A DNA stretch of 64,000 nucleotides from NCBI GenBank assembly GCA_934630705.1, contig CAKTWP010000006.1, positions 93,912 to 157,911 of the forward strand. Direction: 5' to 3'. This document shows, piece after piece, positions 25,245-33,555 of this stretch. Source of the stretch: an uncultured Clostridia bacterium (lineage in GTDB: Bacteria > Bacillota > Clostridia > Christensenellales > Aristaeellaceae). Position 1 is the stretch's first letter. Each line of letters opens with the position of its first letter. Both the position numbers and the translations under genes were made by a program. Below the pieces are notes generated by a model. That model had not been told where the DNA came from. It ran no database searches and was given only the letters and a program-made list of their open reading frames with translations.

Positions 25245-28200
25245 TTACGGATTGATCCGGGCAAGCAGCTCGTCCAGATCCATGTCCTGCATCACCTGTG
25301 CGTTTCCCTGCTTCTGGGATGCGTCGGCGCGGCAGATGGCGGCGTAATCGCAGTTTTCGCAGGGGCCTTTTCCGTCCTTGCCGCACAGGGGCCTGGGGGC
25401 AATTTCCCCGCTGCGCATGCGCTCGGCCAGCCTGCCCGCCATTTTCTCCGCATGCCCAATCAGCGCCTGCAGATCGGCCAGCGTGGCCAGCATGGCCCGC
25501 TTGTCAAATTCGCCTCCGGTGGTCATCACCTTGGGCAGCGTCAGGGGCGGCGTGCCATCGTCCATTTTCTGCAAAATGGCCGCGTCCTTCAGCGCCAGCC
25601 CTTTCAGGCTCAGGGCCCGGGCCAGCGCATCCTCGATTTGAGCGGTCTCTTCCGTGTCCGGCAGCAGCGGATCCGCTACCCGCATGTAAAATGCTCCTGC
25701 GGGCTGCGCGCCTTCTTCCGTGCCCAGTGCCGCCTGCAGATACAACAGCAATTGCAGCTGCGCTCCCCAGAAAATCCTGGCCGGATCCAGCCTTTCCGCG
25801 CCGGATTTGTAGTCCACCACCCGCAGATACACACCCTCATCCCCGGCATAGCGATCGATGCGGTCAATGATTCCCCGCACATATACCGTTTCGCCGCTTT
25901 CCAGATGCAGGGGAATGGGCGGGATGCCGCCGGGATAGCCGAAACGCACCTCCGCAAAGGCCGGAGAAAAGGCGCTTTGCCGTGCGCCCCTGGTAAACGT
26001 CCAGGCTACCCGCCGCAGCACCCGGCGGTATTTGTCCCCCAGAGCCCGCATCCGGGCGCTGTCGCCCATTACGCCGGAAAGCAGCTGGTCAAACAACGGC
26101 TGAGCAGCCTGATCGATGGCCGCATCGCAGGTTTTTTTATCGATTTTGGGCCATGCGGGCAGGGTAGGCAGCAGCCGGGTGAACCCTTCCAGCGCGCTGT
26201 GATAGAAATTGCCAGCGTCAATGGGCGTCAGTGTCCATTCCTTCCGGGGACGGGGGGATAAGCCCTGCTCCACGAAATGCCGGTAAGGGCATACGGCGAA
26301 GCTCTCCAGCCGGCTTACAGACATCACCCGTTCCATAAACAGCGCGTGAGTCACCTGCCGGGGCAGGGGCGGCGGCACAGCAGGCGCGGCAAAGGCGGCG
26401 CGCAATGCGGCGGCCTGATCCCGGGTTTCCGGAGCCTGGCATAGATAGCGCCATGCTTCCAGCCATTCCCCCTGAAGCTGGCCTGCGCGCATCTTTTGCC
26501 CCAAAGCATCCAATGTCGGGCCCGGCGATAGCGGCAGCCGGGCGGCGACATGCTGGCTCACGCCCCCTTCCTCCACCAGCGCGGGAAACAGCCGCCGGAT
26601 ATGGGCCAGCTGGGCGAAGGGTCGCAGCGCCCCGCCGTCCTGGGTGGCCTGCGCCCGGGTCAGATAGAGATACTCCGTGGGCGCGCTCAGGGCCTTCCAT
26701 ACGTCCAGCCGGGCCAGACAATCCTTGCCCTCGTCGTTCAGGGCCAGATAAGCGTGCAGCGCCTGCTGGGCCTGCTCCTGCTCCTCATCGGTGAGCAGCC
26801 CGGGCGCAGCGGCGGAGAGAATGCCGTCAGTCAGGTTCATCAGAAACAGCACCCGGGGCCGGGCCAGGGGCAGCGAGCCCAGAGGCCCGCACATGACCGC
26901 GTCCCCGGATGGGGGCAGGGAGGACAATTCGCAGGCCTCCAGCCCCGCCTCCAGCCAGCTGGACAGCTGCCTGGCGGACACCTTCGCGTTTCCCAGCAGC
27001 GCATAGGCCTGAGACAGCAGCTGCATCAGCGCATCCCACACCTGCTTGGCCTGCACGGCCTCTGCCGCCATGTCCTCCGCCAGCAGCTGCTCCTGGGTTT
27101 CCTGCAGCTGGGGGTATACCTGGGCTTCATCCAGATATGCATAGATCATCCGCAGCGCCTGCCCCGCATCCGGGGCCTGGGCCAGCGCATGCCGCAGCGC
27201 CTCCATGGGCGCAATCAGCCGGGCCCGGGCGTCCTCAATGGCGGTGCGTTCTTCATCGCTGCCGCGGGTAAAGGGAGACAGCCAGTGCTTTCCCCGGATA
27301 CCGTAAGAGAGAATATAATTTTCCAGCAGCCAGCATTCCTGTTCATCCAGGGGAGCATAGCCGGATTTGATCACCCCGATCATGTCCGTGGCCGGATATC
27401 CTCCGCCGATGGCCGCCAGCGAGGACAGCAGAAACCGCGCTGCCCCATGGCTGGCCGCAGGGAGCTTGCGGGCGATATAGGCGGGAATGCGGTAATCCGC
27501 CAGCACGGTGGAAAGCAGGCCCGCAAAGCCGCTGTCGCCCATCACCACGGCCATATCCCCAAACGCCACGCCCCGTTCATGGAGCAGCAGCATTTCCTGC
27601 GCGGCAAAATGTGCCTCGAAATAGGGGCTGGGCGCGGCGAATAACCGAATGCGGCCGCAGGGACCCTCCCAGGGCGTGCCGGGCACGCACAGATACTCCC
27701 GGCCCAGATGGCTCAGCTCCGGCGCACGCATGCCATCCGCAGCGGGCACCATGGAAAACGTGCAGGGGATGGCCGCCTCCTCTGCCGCCCGGCGCAGCCG
27801 CCCTACGCTTTCCAGCACCGGGGCGAAGGTGTCCTGCCGCTCCAGGGCGATCAGCACGGTCGTTTCCGCCGCCTGGGCGCTCAGGGCCAGCAGCAGATGG
27901 TTCATCTGTCCGGTGAGCACGTCAAAGCCATAGACGATTACCTGTGCGTCCTGAGCGATGCCGCTGTCCGGCAGCCGGGCCAGCATGGCGTCCTGTACGT
28001 CCTCCCCATCCACAAATTGCCCGGCAAGCTGCTCTTCATAAGCCGTGAACAGCAGCGCCAGATCCTGCAGCTTATCCCGGGCCGCGCCTTCGGTCAGAGC
28101 GTCTGCGTGTGCCTGCAATTGATCCGGGGATACGCCTGCACGCTTGAGATCGGCAATCAGCGTGCCCGCCCGTTGGATAAAGCCCTGCTTGTCCACGGCG

Positions 28201-28508
28201 CTTTCATAATATCGCAGCTGCTTTTTGCAGCCCAGCAGCGCCCGGGCCAGGGCCAGCTGCTTGCCCCGGGCGTCGATGCGCACCCGGCTGTCCGTTCCTG
28301 CCCGGGCAAAGACCCGCTCGGTGAGCCGGGAGGGGGAGAGCACCTCCAGATCAAAAAAGCCCGCCGCTTCCAGGCCGTCCATCAGGTCCCGCTCGATTTG
28401 CAGGGTGTACTGCTCCGGCACGATCACAATCACCCTGCCGCCCGCCCGGGCACAATTGATCAGCCGCTGCTGCAGGGCGGGGGGATTGCTTCCGATGATT
28501 TTCAGCAT
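25245..28508 (-). CDS. addB: ATP-dependent helicase/nuclease subunit B (AddB-like)
   Basis: 1087 residues. The N-terminal UvrD-like half is helicase-derived; the C-terminal half has a RecB-type nuclease site LRVVDYKSGAERLD. The four cysteines for the 4Fe-4S staple are seen in CPYRHF and near the C-terminus in CENCDYAAIC. AddAB resects double-strand breaks for recombination. No addA gene follows, although the two are usually adjacent; AddA must be encoded elsewhere or another partner is used. AAAGGAGG precedes the ATG. Many shadow frames exist on the plus strand because of high GC. Confidence 0.88.
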   Translation of the reverse strand: MLKIIGSNPPALQQRLINCARAGGRVIVIVPEQYTLQIERDLMDGLEAAGFFDLEVLSPSRLTERVFARAGTDSRVRIDARGKQLALARALLGCKKQLRYYESAVDKQGFIQRAGTLIADLKRAGVSPDQLQAHADALTEGAARDKLQDLALLFTAYEEQLAGQFVDGEDVQDAMLARLPDSGIAQDAQVIVYGFDVLTGQMNHLLLALSAQAAETTVLIALERQDTFAPVLESVGRLRRAAEEAAIPCTFSMVPAADGMRAPELSHLGREYLCVPGTPWEGPCGRIRLFAAPSPYFEAHFAAQEMLLLHERGVAFGDMAVVMGDSGFAGLLSTVLADYRIPAYIARKLPAASHGAARFLLSSLAAIGGGYPATDMIGVIKSGYAPLDEQECWLLENYILSYGIRGKHWLSPFTRGSDEERTAIEDARARLIAPMEALRHALAQAPDAGQALRMIYAYLDEAQVYPQLQETQEQLLAEDMAAEAVQAKQVWDALMQLLSQAYALLGNAKVSARQLSSWLEAGLEACELSSLPPSGDAVMCGPLGSLPLARPRVLFLMNLTDGILSAAAPGLLTDEEQEQAQQALHAYLALNDEGKDCLARLDVWKALSAPTEYLYLTRAQATQDGGALRPFAQLAHIRRLFPALVEEGGVSQHVAARLPLSPGPTLDALGQKMRAGQLQGEWLEAWRYLCQAPETRDQAAALRAAFAAPAVPPPLPRQVTHALFMERVMSVSRLESFAVCPYRHFVEQGLSPRPRKEWTLTPIDAGNFYHSALEGFTRLLPTLPAWPKIDKKTCDAAIDQAAQPLFDQLLSGVMGDSARMRALGDKYRRVLRRVAWTFTRGARQSAFSPAFAEVRFGYPGGIPPIPLHLESGETVYVRGIIDRIDRYAGDEGVYLRVVDYKSGAERLDPARIFWGAQLQLLLYLQAALGTEEGAQPAGAFYMRVADPLLPDTEETAQIEDALARALSLKGLALKDAAILQKMDDGTPPLTLPKVMTTGGEFDKRAMLATLADLQALIGHAEKMAGRLAERMRSGEIAPRPLCGKDGKGPCENCDYAAICRADASQKQGNAQVMQDMDLDELLARINP

Positions 28509-28675
28509 GCCGGTTTCCTCCTTTGCGTCGCTGTGCTTATGCTACCACAAAAAAACGTAAATGGGAAGCAGGCGGCCGCAAAAAAGGAATTCAAATTGTT
28601 CAAAAAATAGTGCTGGTATTTTTGGGAGAAATCAGTTATAATAGAGCTACGAATATGGTAAAGGGGGTTTTTCCC

Positions 28676-29086
28676 ATGATACAGGTAATTCACGGCAAAA
28701 AGGGTTCCGGCAAAACCAAGCGGATTCTGGATATGGCTAATGCCGCCATTAAAGAGCACAAGGGCGATGTAATCTTTGTGGATGATGATAACCGCTATAT
28801 GTTTGACCTGCGCCATGAGGTGCGGTTTGTGAACGCCGGCGAATATGGCTCCGACAGCCCCGAAATGTTCTTCGGTTTCCTGTGCGGCATGCTGGCGCAG
28901 AATTTTGACATCAGCGTGATTTTTGTGGATGCGTTCCTCAAGCTGGTCAAGACGGACATCGAGAATACCGAGAATTTCTATCGCCGTCTGGAAGAACTGA
29001 GCGTGAAGCACAATGTGCAGTTTGTGCTCAGCGTGAATGTGGACGACGCCGTCGCGCCCGACTTCCTCAAAAAGTATTTCATTTAA
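28676..29086 (+). CDS. small P-loop ATPase-like protein of unknown function
   Basis: 136 residues, beginning with a textbook Walker A GKKGSGKTKR (8-17). VIFVDDDNRYMFDL and ISVIFVDAFLKL give a second and third strand with acidic ends, like a minimal P-loop fold. No partner domain is fused. I recognise it as a conserved clostridial protein but know no function; it might act as a nucleotide-dependent switch. TATAAT at 28637-28642 gives a promoter (weak -35 TGGTAT, 17-base spacer). AAAGGGGG stands ahead of ATG at 28676. It ends in a clear hairpin terminator. Confidence 0.7.
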   Translation: MIQVIHGKKGSGKTKRILDMANAAIKEHKGDVIFVDDDNRYMFDLRHEVRFVNAGEYGSDSPEMFFGFLCGMLAQNFDISVIFVDAFLKLVKTDIENTENFYRRLEELSVKHNVQFVLSVNVDDAVAPDFLKKYFI

Positions 29087-29144
29087 TGAATGAGCTCCTG
29101 TCGCGCCCTGGGAAAGGGCGGACGCGTATCTTTGAATTTATGAT

Positions 29145-29188
29145 GCCCAGCGCCTGCGGACGGATGCCCCGGGCCGCTGGGCATTTTA
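29145..29188 (+). terminator. terminator after the P-loop gene
   Basis: GCCCAGCG (29145-29152) and CGCTGGGC (29175-29182) with a 22-base loop, followed by ATTTTAT. Confidence 0.6.
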
Positions 29189-29207
29189 TGCGGAAAGGGG
29201 AGAGACA

Positions 29208-29549
29208 ATGGCGCAGTATCAGAAGCGGCTGCGGGGCAGCTTTGATGGGCTGCTGGCCTATATCGAGCAGAGCGTGCTTCAGGGCAGCATTTCCGCTTCC
29301 CGGGAGGGCGGCGCAGCGTTTTCGGAAAACGGCGTGCGCTGTGCGGTTCGGGTATACGAGCGGTACAGCTATCTGGGCCAGAATCGTCTGACCCTGACCG
29401 TGACGCTCTTTGGCCGGGATGACGCGCTGCAGCTTTTTGCCGCCGCGTCTGGCGGCAGCCAGGCCGTTTTCCTGAAGATCAATACATTGGGCGAGGAGGC
29501 GTTCCTGCGGCGATTCATTGACGCGATCGAGCGCTATCCGCAATCCTGA
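29208..29549 (+). CDS. conserved hypothetical protein (DUF6054-like)
   Basis: 113 residues, predicted soluble alpha/beta. It has [15 protein letters not shown] in the middle and [13 protein letters not shown] toward the end, which I recall from the DUF6054 family of small clostridial proteins; no function is known for it. AAAGGGGAGAG precedes the ATG. It lies between the P-loop protein and rubrerythrin on the same strand but has its own gap on both sides. The family name is from memory and should be treated as moderate. Confidence 0.6.
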   Translation: MAQYQKRLRGSFDGLLAYIEQSVLQGSISASREGGAAFSENGVRCAVRVYERYSYLGQNRLTLTVTLFGRDDALQLFAAASGGSQAVFLKINTLGEEAFLRRFIDAIERYPQS

Positions 29550-29677
29550 ATTTTTTTCAAAAAAGTTTTTGCGCAGACTGTTTCAACGCCGGTAATCCTG
29601 GGTATATAGAAAGTGTGAGGAGCAAGCGGGTTCCTCCGGAAGCAAGAAAGAACAATGAAAATTGGAGGTATACAGAA

Positions 29678-30220
29678 ATGAAGTGGGTTTGCAAGGTTTG
29701 CGGTTATGTGCATGAAGGCGATCAGCCCCCGGAAAAGTGCCCCGTCTGCAAGGCGCCTGCCAGCGCGTTCGTGAAGCAGGATGCGGAGAAGGCCTGGGCG
29801 GCCGAGCATGTGGTGGGCGTGGCCAAGGAAGTGCCTGAGGAAATCAAGGAAGGCCTCCGCGCCAATTTCACCGGTGAATGCACCGAGGTCGGCATGTATC
29901 TGGCCATGGCCCGGGCGGCGCATCGGGAAGGCTATCCCGAGATCGGCCTGTACTGGGAAAAGGCTGCCTTTGAAGAAGCGGAGCATGCGGCCAAGTTTGC
30001 CGAGCTGCTGGGCGAAGTGGTTTCCGCTTCTACGGAAGAAAACCTTCGCGTCCGCGTGGAAGCCGAAAACGGCGCCACGATGGGCAAGACCGACCTGGCC
30101 AAGAAGGCCAAGGAATTGGGTCTGGACGCCATCCATGATACCGTCCATGAAATGGCCCGGGACGAAGCCCGTCACGGCAAGGCCTTCGAGGGCCTGCTGA
30201 AGCGGTACTTCGGCAAGTAA
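29678..30220 (+). CDS. reverse rubrerythrin (rubredoxin domain first)
   Basis: 180 residues. The N-terminal rubredoxin-type iron site has CKVCGY (5-10) and CPVCKAP (about 22-28), followed by a ferritin-like four-helix bundle with ligands in [17 protein letters not shown] and [10 protein letters not shown]. In ordinary rubrerythrin the rubredoxin is at the C-terminus; the reversed order is known for clostridial NADH-dependent peroxidases that remove H2O2 and O2. Cytoplasmic. TTGGAGG precedes ATG at 29678. A strong terminator follows. It points to an anaerobic host. Confidence 0.93.
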   Translation: MKWVCKVCGYVHEGDQPPEKCPVCKAPASAFVKQDAEKAWAAEHVVGVAKEVPEEIKEGLRANFTGECTEVGMYLAMARAAHREGYPEIGLYWEKAAFEEAEHAAKFAELLGEVVSASTEENLRVRVEAENGATMGKTDLAKKAKELGLDAIHDTVHEMARDEARHGKAFEGLLKRYFGK

Positions 30221-30248
30221 GAAAAAGCAAGCAAGTACAAGTGTTTGC

Positions 30249-30286
30249 GGGAACTGTCCTGTGAAAGGGCGGTTCCCGTTTTTTCT
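30249..30286 (+). terminator. rubrerythrin terminator
   Basis: GGGAACTG-CCT / AGG-CGGTTCCC hairpin (30249-30278) followed by GTTTTTTCTT. Confidence 0.85.
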
Positions 30287-30329
30287 TGCGTTTTTGCGAG
30301 GAAAGGCATGAGCGAAATCCAATGGAAGG

Positions 30330-30366
30330 ATAAAAGAAACCCCGCCGCCCAAGGTGGGAGGCGGGG
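30330..30366 (-). terminator. terminator of the small membrane-protein operon
   Basis: On the minus strand CCCCGCC and GGCGGGG (30340-30346, 30360-30366) form a hairpin followed by TTTCTTTTA, after the leftward gene ending at 30482. Between them (30367-30481) I see nothing. Confidence 0.7.
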
Positions 30367-30481
30367 AAGAATATATCGTTATCGCTCGTCATCAGATGTG
30401 TTTTTTTCTACTGCTTCATCCTCTTTTTTTTATTTTCCCAGCATGACTTTATCCAAATTTTTACAAACAGCAACATCTTTT

Positions 30482-30715
30482 TCAAGAGAACACGCCGACA
30501 GCAAAAATAAAGCCGCAAATAGCGCTGATAATACCAAGAATGATACCCACCGTACCAAGGCCGGTTTTGCCATTAACCTGTTTCGCTTGAGAGCGGCCTA
30601 CAGCGGACAGAATTATGCCCGTGATTCCCGCCAGACCATAGAAACCAAAAATGAAGCAGCTTACCAAGGAAACTACAAAACCCGCAATCTGTAATCCGTT
30701 CGTCTTACCTTCCAT
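30482..30715 (-). CDS. small two-helix membrane protein (DUF4190-like)
   Basis: 77 residues. It has two hydrophobic helices (about 8-32 and 48-73) joined by GRSQAKQVNGKTGLGT, the pattern of DUF4190 membrane proteins. Function unknown. I use ATG at 30715, preceded by AAGGAGGAAAT; it overlaps the upstream gene by 11 bases, so the two are co-translated. It lies in an AT-richer stretch that looks inserted between rubrerythrin and the SRP RNA gene. Confidence 0.7.
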   Translation of the reverse strand: MEGKTNGLQIAGFVVSLVSCFIFGFYGLAGITGIILSAVGRSQAKQVNGKTGLGTVGIILGIISAICGFIFAVGVFS

Positions 30716-31184
30716 TAGATATTTCCTCCTTAGAGCTATTTTCTTCATCGGGTGCAGTGCCTTTGTCTAAGGTTGATAATAAGGCGTTTAGAATCACTGC
30801 GTGCTCATCCGAGTTATCAGACAACTTTTCGAGGCTCTTTTTACTGTCTTTAGCCATTTCGGTAATTATCCGGGTCTGCGCTTCGATGGTTTGATACCTT
30901 ATACGGAAGTACAACGTTAAAAACAGCAGAAGCAGACCGCCAACAAAAGTAATAGATTTCATCGCAAGAACGCCAGTCAAATAGCCTGCTTTGAGTGAGG
31001 CTTCAACTTGGTAGTTGTAGCAATCGCCGCCAAGATATTCAGCTCCGATATTCTTGCTCCACGAAGAATGGTATGCTGTACTGTTGCTGCTTACATCCAC
31101 ATATTTCTTTGGCACAGGATACGCTACGCCAAAGGCTATTAGAATCACAGCCATGATAATGCCAAGAATCTGAGAACCCCTCAT
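30705..31184 (-). CDS. membrane protein of unknown function
   Basis: 159 residues. One N-terminal membrane helix (about 5-23) is followed by an extracytoplasmic loop with CYNYQVEASLKAG, a second helix (about 70-92) and an acidic, charged cytoplasmic tail with possible coiled coil (about 100-159). No family recognised. GGGAGGAAAAAG precedes ATG at 31184. It overlaps the stop of a broken small gene upstream (ATGA) and the DUF4190-like gene downstream, giving a three-gene leftward operon driven from about 31452. Confidence 0.65.
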   Translation of the reverse strand: MRGSQILGIIMAVILIAFGVAYPVPKKYVDVSSNSTAYHSSWSKNIGAEYLGGDCYNYQVEASLKAGYLTGVLAMKSITFVGGLLLLFLTLYFRIRYQTIEAQTRIITEMAKDSKKSLEKLSDNSDEHAVILNALLSTLDKGTAPDEENSSKEEISNGR

Positions 31185-31403
31185 CTTTTTCCTCCCTTCT
31201 TATAGGCCCCGCACATCTTCCTTGGAAAGTGTGCTTTACAATTCGCCGTCCGTTTTTTCTCAATCGTCTCTTTCAGGGCATGCCTGTGCGCCATACGACC
31301 GCATGCGCTTCGCCCTGCTCTAAACAAGCCTGACGCAGCTTTCGCATTGCTCATACAGCCTGCGAAATTCCTGCGTTTTCCAGAACGTGACGGCCTTACT
31401 TAT
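31181..31403 (-). pseudogene. broken small gene (start codon ATA plus a frameshift)
   Basis: AAAGGAGGAGG lies 10 bases ahead of ATA at 31401-31403, where an ATG would be expected. The first frame reads SKAVTFWKTQEFRRLYEQCE and on to CVRLV, then stops at 31320-31322. One base later the next frame continues RAGRSACGRMAHRH to a TGA (31181-31183) that overlaps the ATG of the next gene in the usual ATGA coupling. This suggests a former 73-residue cysteine-containing protein that lost its start and gained one base. It fills most of the 373-base gap before the XRE gene. Confidence 0.55.
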
Positions 31404-31458
31404 TGTTTCTTTTCCTCCTCCTTTCGCCAAAAGTCCTCTGAAATATGTTGCCACATAA

Positions 31459-31487
31459 ATTATAACATATATTTATTGCTGTTTCAA
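31459..31487 (-). promoter_or_regulatory. promoter of the small membrane-protein operon
   Basis: TTGAAA (31482-31487), 17 bases, TATAAT (31459-31464) on the minus strand, directly ahead of the AAAGGAGGAGG site of the broken small gene. Confidence 0.75.
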
Positions 31488-31557
31488 GAATTATAGCAAG
31501 AAATTTTTGCCTAATCGCCGCTTCAAAACCGCTATGATAATACCAGAGGTGATGAGG

Positions 31558-31872
31558 ATGAATGAGCAGTTTGTGCGGGACAGAATTACCCAGCTTCGCC
31601 TTCGCAAGGGTGTTTCAGAATACAAGATGAGCTATGACCTCGGGCACAGCCGCGGCTACGTCCACAATATATCCTCGGGCAAGGCCACGCCGCCGATGAA
31701 GGAGTTCTTCGCAATCTGCGAATATTTTGAACTCACTCCTCAGCAGTTTTTTGATGAGGGCACACAGAACCCTGAGCTGATTCAAAAGGCCATCAATGGG
31801 ATGAAGCTGCTTGACGAAAAGGATATGCTGATGCTGTTGGGGTTCATCAACAGAATGCTTGAAAAAAAGTAA
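31558..31872 (+). CDS. XRE-type helix-turn-helix regulator
   Basis: 104 residues. The helix-turn-helix (about 5-60) includes LRLRKGVSEYKMSYDLGHSRGYVHNISSG split by a turn, typical of Cro/C1-type readers in Clostridia. The C-terminal half (EFFAICEYFELTPQQFF, then LLDEKDMLMLLGF) is the usual oligomer part. It is divergent from the broken small gene and may regulate that operon. AGAGGTGAT fits ATG at 31558; two upstream in-frame ATGs are possible. Ends in a short hairpin with T run (31874-31905). Confidence 0.75.
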   Translation: MNEQFVRDRITQLRLRKGVSEYKMSYDLGHSRGYVHNISSGKATPPMKEFFAICEYFELTPQQFFDEGTQNPELIQKAINGMKLLDEKDMLMLLGFINRMLEKK

Positions 31873-31873
31873 G

Positions 31874-31905
31874 AAGCAAGCCGCTTTAGCTTGTTTTTTC
31901 TTTTT
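31874..31905 (+). terminator. terminator of the XRE gene
   Basis: CAAGC/GCTTG stem with AAGCAAGC and GCTTGTTT arms, followed by TTTTTTCTTTTT. Confidence 0.65.
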
Positions 31906-31974
31906 AATCTCTGCATTTGAATGGGTCATATCCGTTTACGCAATAAAGATGCGCGGGCTTTTTTGCTTTCCCTC

Positions 31975-32003
31975 TTGCGTTTTTCGGGAATTTGCAGTAT
32001 AAT
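31975..32003 (+). promoter_or_regulatory. promoter of the SRP RNA gene
   Basis: TTGCGT (31975-31980), 17 bases, TATAAT (31998-32003), 7 bases before the predicted 5' end of the RNA. Confidence 0.8.
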
Positions 32004-32009
32004 AAACAA

Positions 32010-32137
32010 GCCGTATAGGGTGGATGGGTCCCGTGCGATGTTGCGATGTGAACCCTGTCAGGTCCGGAAGGAAGCAGCAGTAAGCATTTTAGACGTGTGC
32101 TGCGGCCAAGCCTGTTCGCTCTATGCGGTATTTTTTT
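32010..32137 (+). ncRNA. ffs: signal recognition particle RNA (small bacterial type)
   Basis: About 121 bases plus a T tract. It contains the invariant Ffh-binding apex: TGTCAGGTCCGGAAGGAAGC (32055-32074), with GCAGCAGTAAG and, on the return strand, TGCTGCGGCCAAGCCTG. The two ends pair (CCGTATAG with CTATGCGG), and TTTTTTT at 32131-32137 ends the transcript. It targets membrane and secreted proteins with Ffh. It lacks a long Alu domain, so it is the short form. glyA starts 20 bases after the T run and may be partly read from the same promoter. Confidence 0.93.
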
Positions 32138-32157
32138 ATCAAAATGGGGTGAAAGCC

Positions 32158-33399
32158 ATGTGGAAGGTGCCTGAATGCCTGCGGGGAGACGCGGAAGTGT
32201 ATGGCGCGATTGCGGGGGAATGTGCCCGGCAGGAAGCGCATATTGAGCTGATTGCTTCGGAAAATTTTGTGAGCCCGGCCGTGCTGGCGGCCATGGGCAG
32301 CCCGCTGACCAATAAATACGCCGAGGGTTATCCCGGACGGCGCTATTACGGCGGATGCGGCTGGGTGGACACGGTGGAAACCATCGCCATTGAGCGGGCC
32401 AAGGCCCTTTACGGGGCGGAGCATGCCAACGTGCAGGCCCACAGCGGCTCTCAGGCTAACATGGCCGTCTATTTCGCCCTGCTCCAATATGGCGACACGG
32501 TGCTGGGCATGAGCCTGAACCACGGCGGCCATCTGACCCATGGCAGCCCGGTGAATATTTCGGGCAAGTATTTCCATTTTGAATCCTATGGCATCGATCC
32601 GGAAACGGAAGAAATTGATTATGACGAAGTGCGCCGCATTGCGCTTGCCTGTAAGCCCAAGATGATCGTGGCCGGCGCGTCCGCCTATGCCCGCACCATC
32701 GATTTCGCCGCCTTCCGCAGGATTGCGGACGAGGTGGGGGCGTATCTGATGGTGGACATGGCCCATATCGCCGGGCTGGTGGCGGCGGGGTGCCATCCGT
32801 CCCCGGTGCCCTATGCGGATGTGGTGACTACTACCACCCATAAGACCCTCCGCGGCCCCCGGGGCGGCCTGATCCTGTGCAAGGCGGAATATCAGAAGGC
32901 CATTGACAAGGCCATTTTCCCCGGCATTCAGGGCGGCCCGCTGGAGCATATCATCGCGGCCAAGGCTGTGTGCTTTGGCGAAGCGCTGCAGCCGGAATTT
33001 AAGGAATACCAGCGGCAGATCGTGAAAAACGCCAAGGCGCTGGAAAACGCGCTGCGGGAAAAGGGCATCCGCATGGTGTCCGGCGGCACGGACAACCATC
33101 TGCTGCTGCTGGATCTGTGCGATGAGGCCATGACCGGCAAGGAACTGGAAACCCTGCTGGGCCAGGCCAACATTACCGTGAATAAAAACATGGTGCCCCG
33201 GGACCGGCGCAAGCCCACCGAAACCAGCGGCATCCGCATCGGTACCCCCGCCGTGACCACCCGGGGCTTCCGGGAGCCGGAAATGGCGCGGATCGCGGAT
33301 TGGATTGCCCGTATTCTCCATGGCGGCGAAAGCGCCGTGGCGTCGGTGCGGGATGAGGTGGCCCGTCTGACGGCCCGGTATCCCTTGTACGAAGACTGA
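32158..33399 (+). CDS. glyA: serine hydroxymethyltransferase
   Basis: 413 residues, normal length. Converts serine and tetrahydrofolate to glycine and methylene-THF. The PLP lysine is in [26 protein letters not shown] and [15 protein letters not shown] are the usual N-terminal active-site segments. ATG at 32158 has GGGGTGAAAG ahead; the longer frame that starts at 31921 runs through the SRP RNA gene and is not coding. A hairpin terminator follows at 33436. Confidence 0.96.
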   Translation: MWKVPECLRGDAEVYGAIAGECARQEAHIELIASENFVSPAVLAAMGSPLTNKYAEGYPGRRYYGGCGWVDTVETIAIERAKALYGAEHANVQAHSGSQANMAVYFALLQYGDTVLGMSLNHGGHLTHGSPVNISGKYFHFESYGIDPETEEIDYDEVRRIALACKPKMIVAGASAYARTIDFAAFRRIADEVGAYLMVDMAHIAGLVAAGCHPSPVPYADVVTTTTHKTLRGPRGGLILCKAEYQKAIDKAIFPGIQGGPLEHIIAAKAVCFGEALQPEFKEYQRQIVKNAKALENALREKGIRMVSGGTDNHLLLLDLCDEAMTGKELETLLGQANITVNKNMVPRDRRKPTETSGIRIGTPAVTTRGFREPEMARIADWIARILHGGESAVASVRDEVARLTARYPLYED

Positions 33400-33435
33400 T
33401 CATCGCACATAACTTCTGTGCATAATACGCAAACA

Positions 33436-33486
33436 CCCCGCCTGGTATAAGCAGCATGCGCGCTGCCTGCCAGACGGGGCGTTTTG
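33436..33486 (+). terminator. glyA terminator
   Basis: CCCCG...CTGG and CCAG...CGGGG arms (33436-33480) followed by GTTTTGG. Confidence 0.65.
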
Positions 33487-33504
33487 GTAGGCGGGCGGCG
33501 CCTG

Positions 33505-33542
33505 AATAAAAAGCCGGGCAGGCGATGAACCTGCTCGGCTTG
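33505..33542 (-). terminator. terminator of the foldase gene
   Basis: On the minus strand AAGCCGAGCAGG and CCTGCCCGGCTT form a hairpin followed by TTTTTATT, just after the foldase stop. Confidence 0.75.
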
Positions 33543-33555
33543 CCGGGGAAAGGGA

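Noticed and set aside
31921..32157. 79-codon N-terminal extension of GlyA
   Set aside because: It is the SRP RNA gene and its promoter; the family N-terminus starts at 32158.
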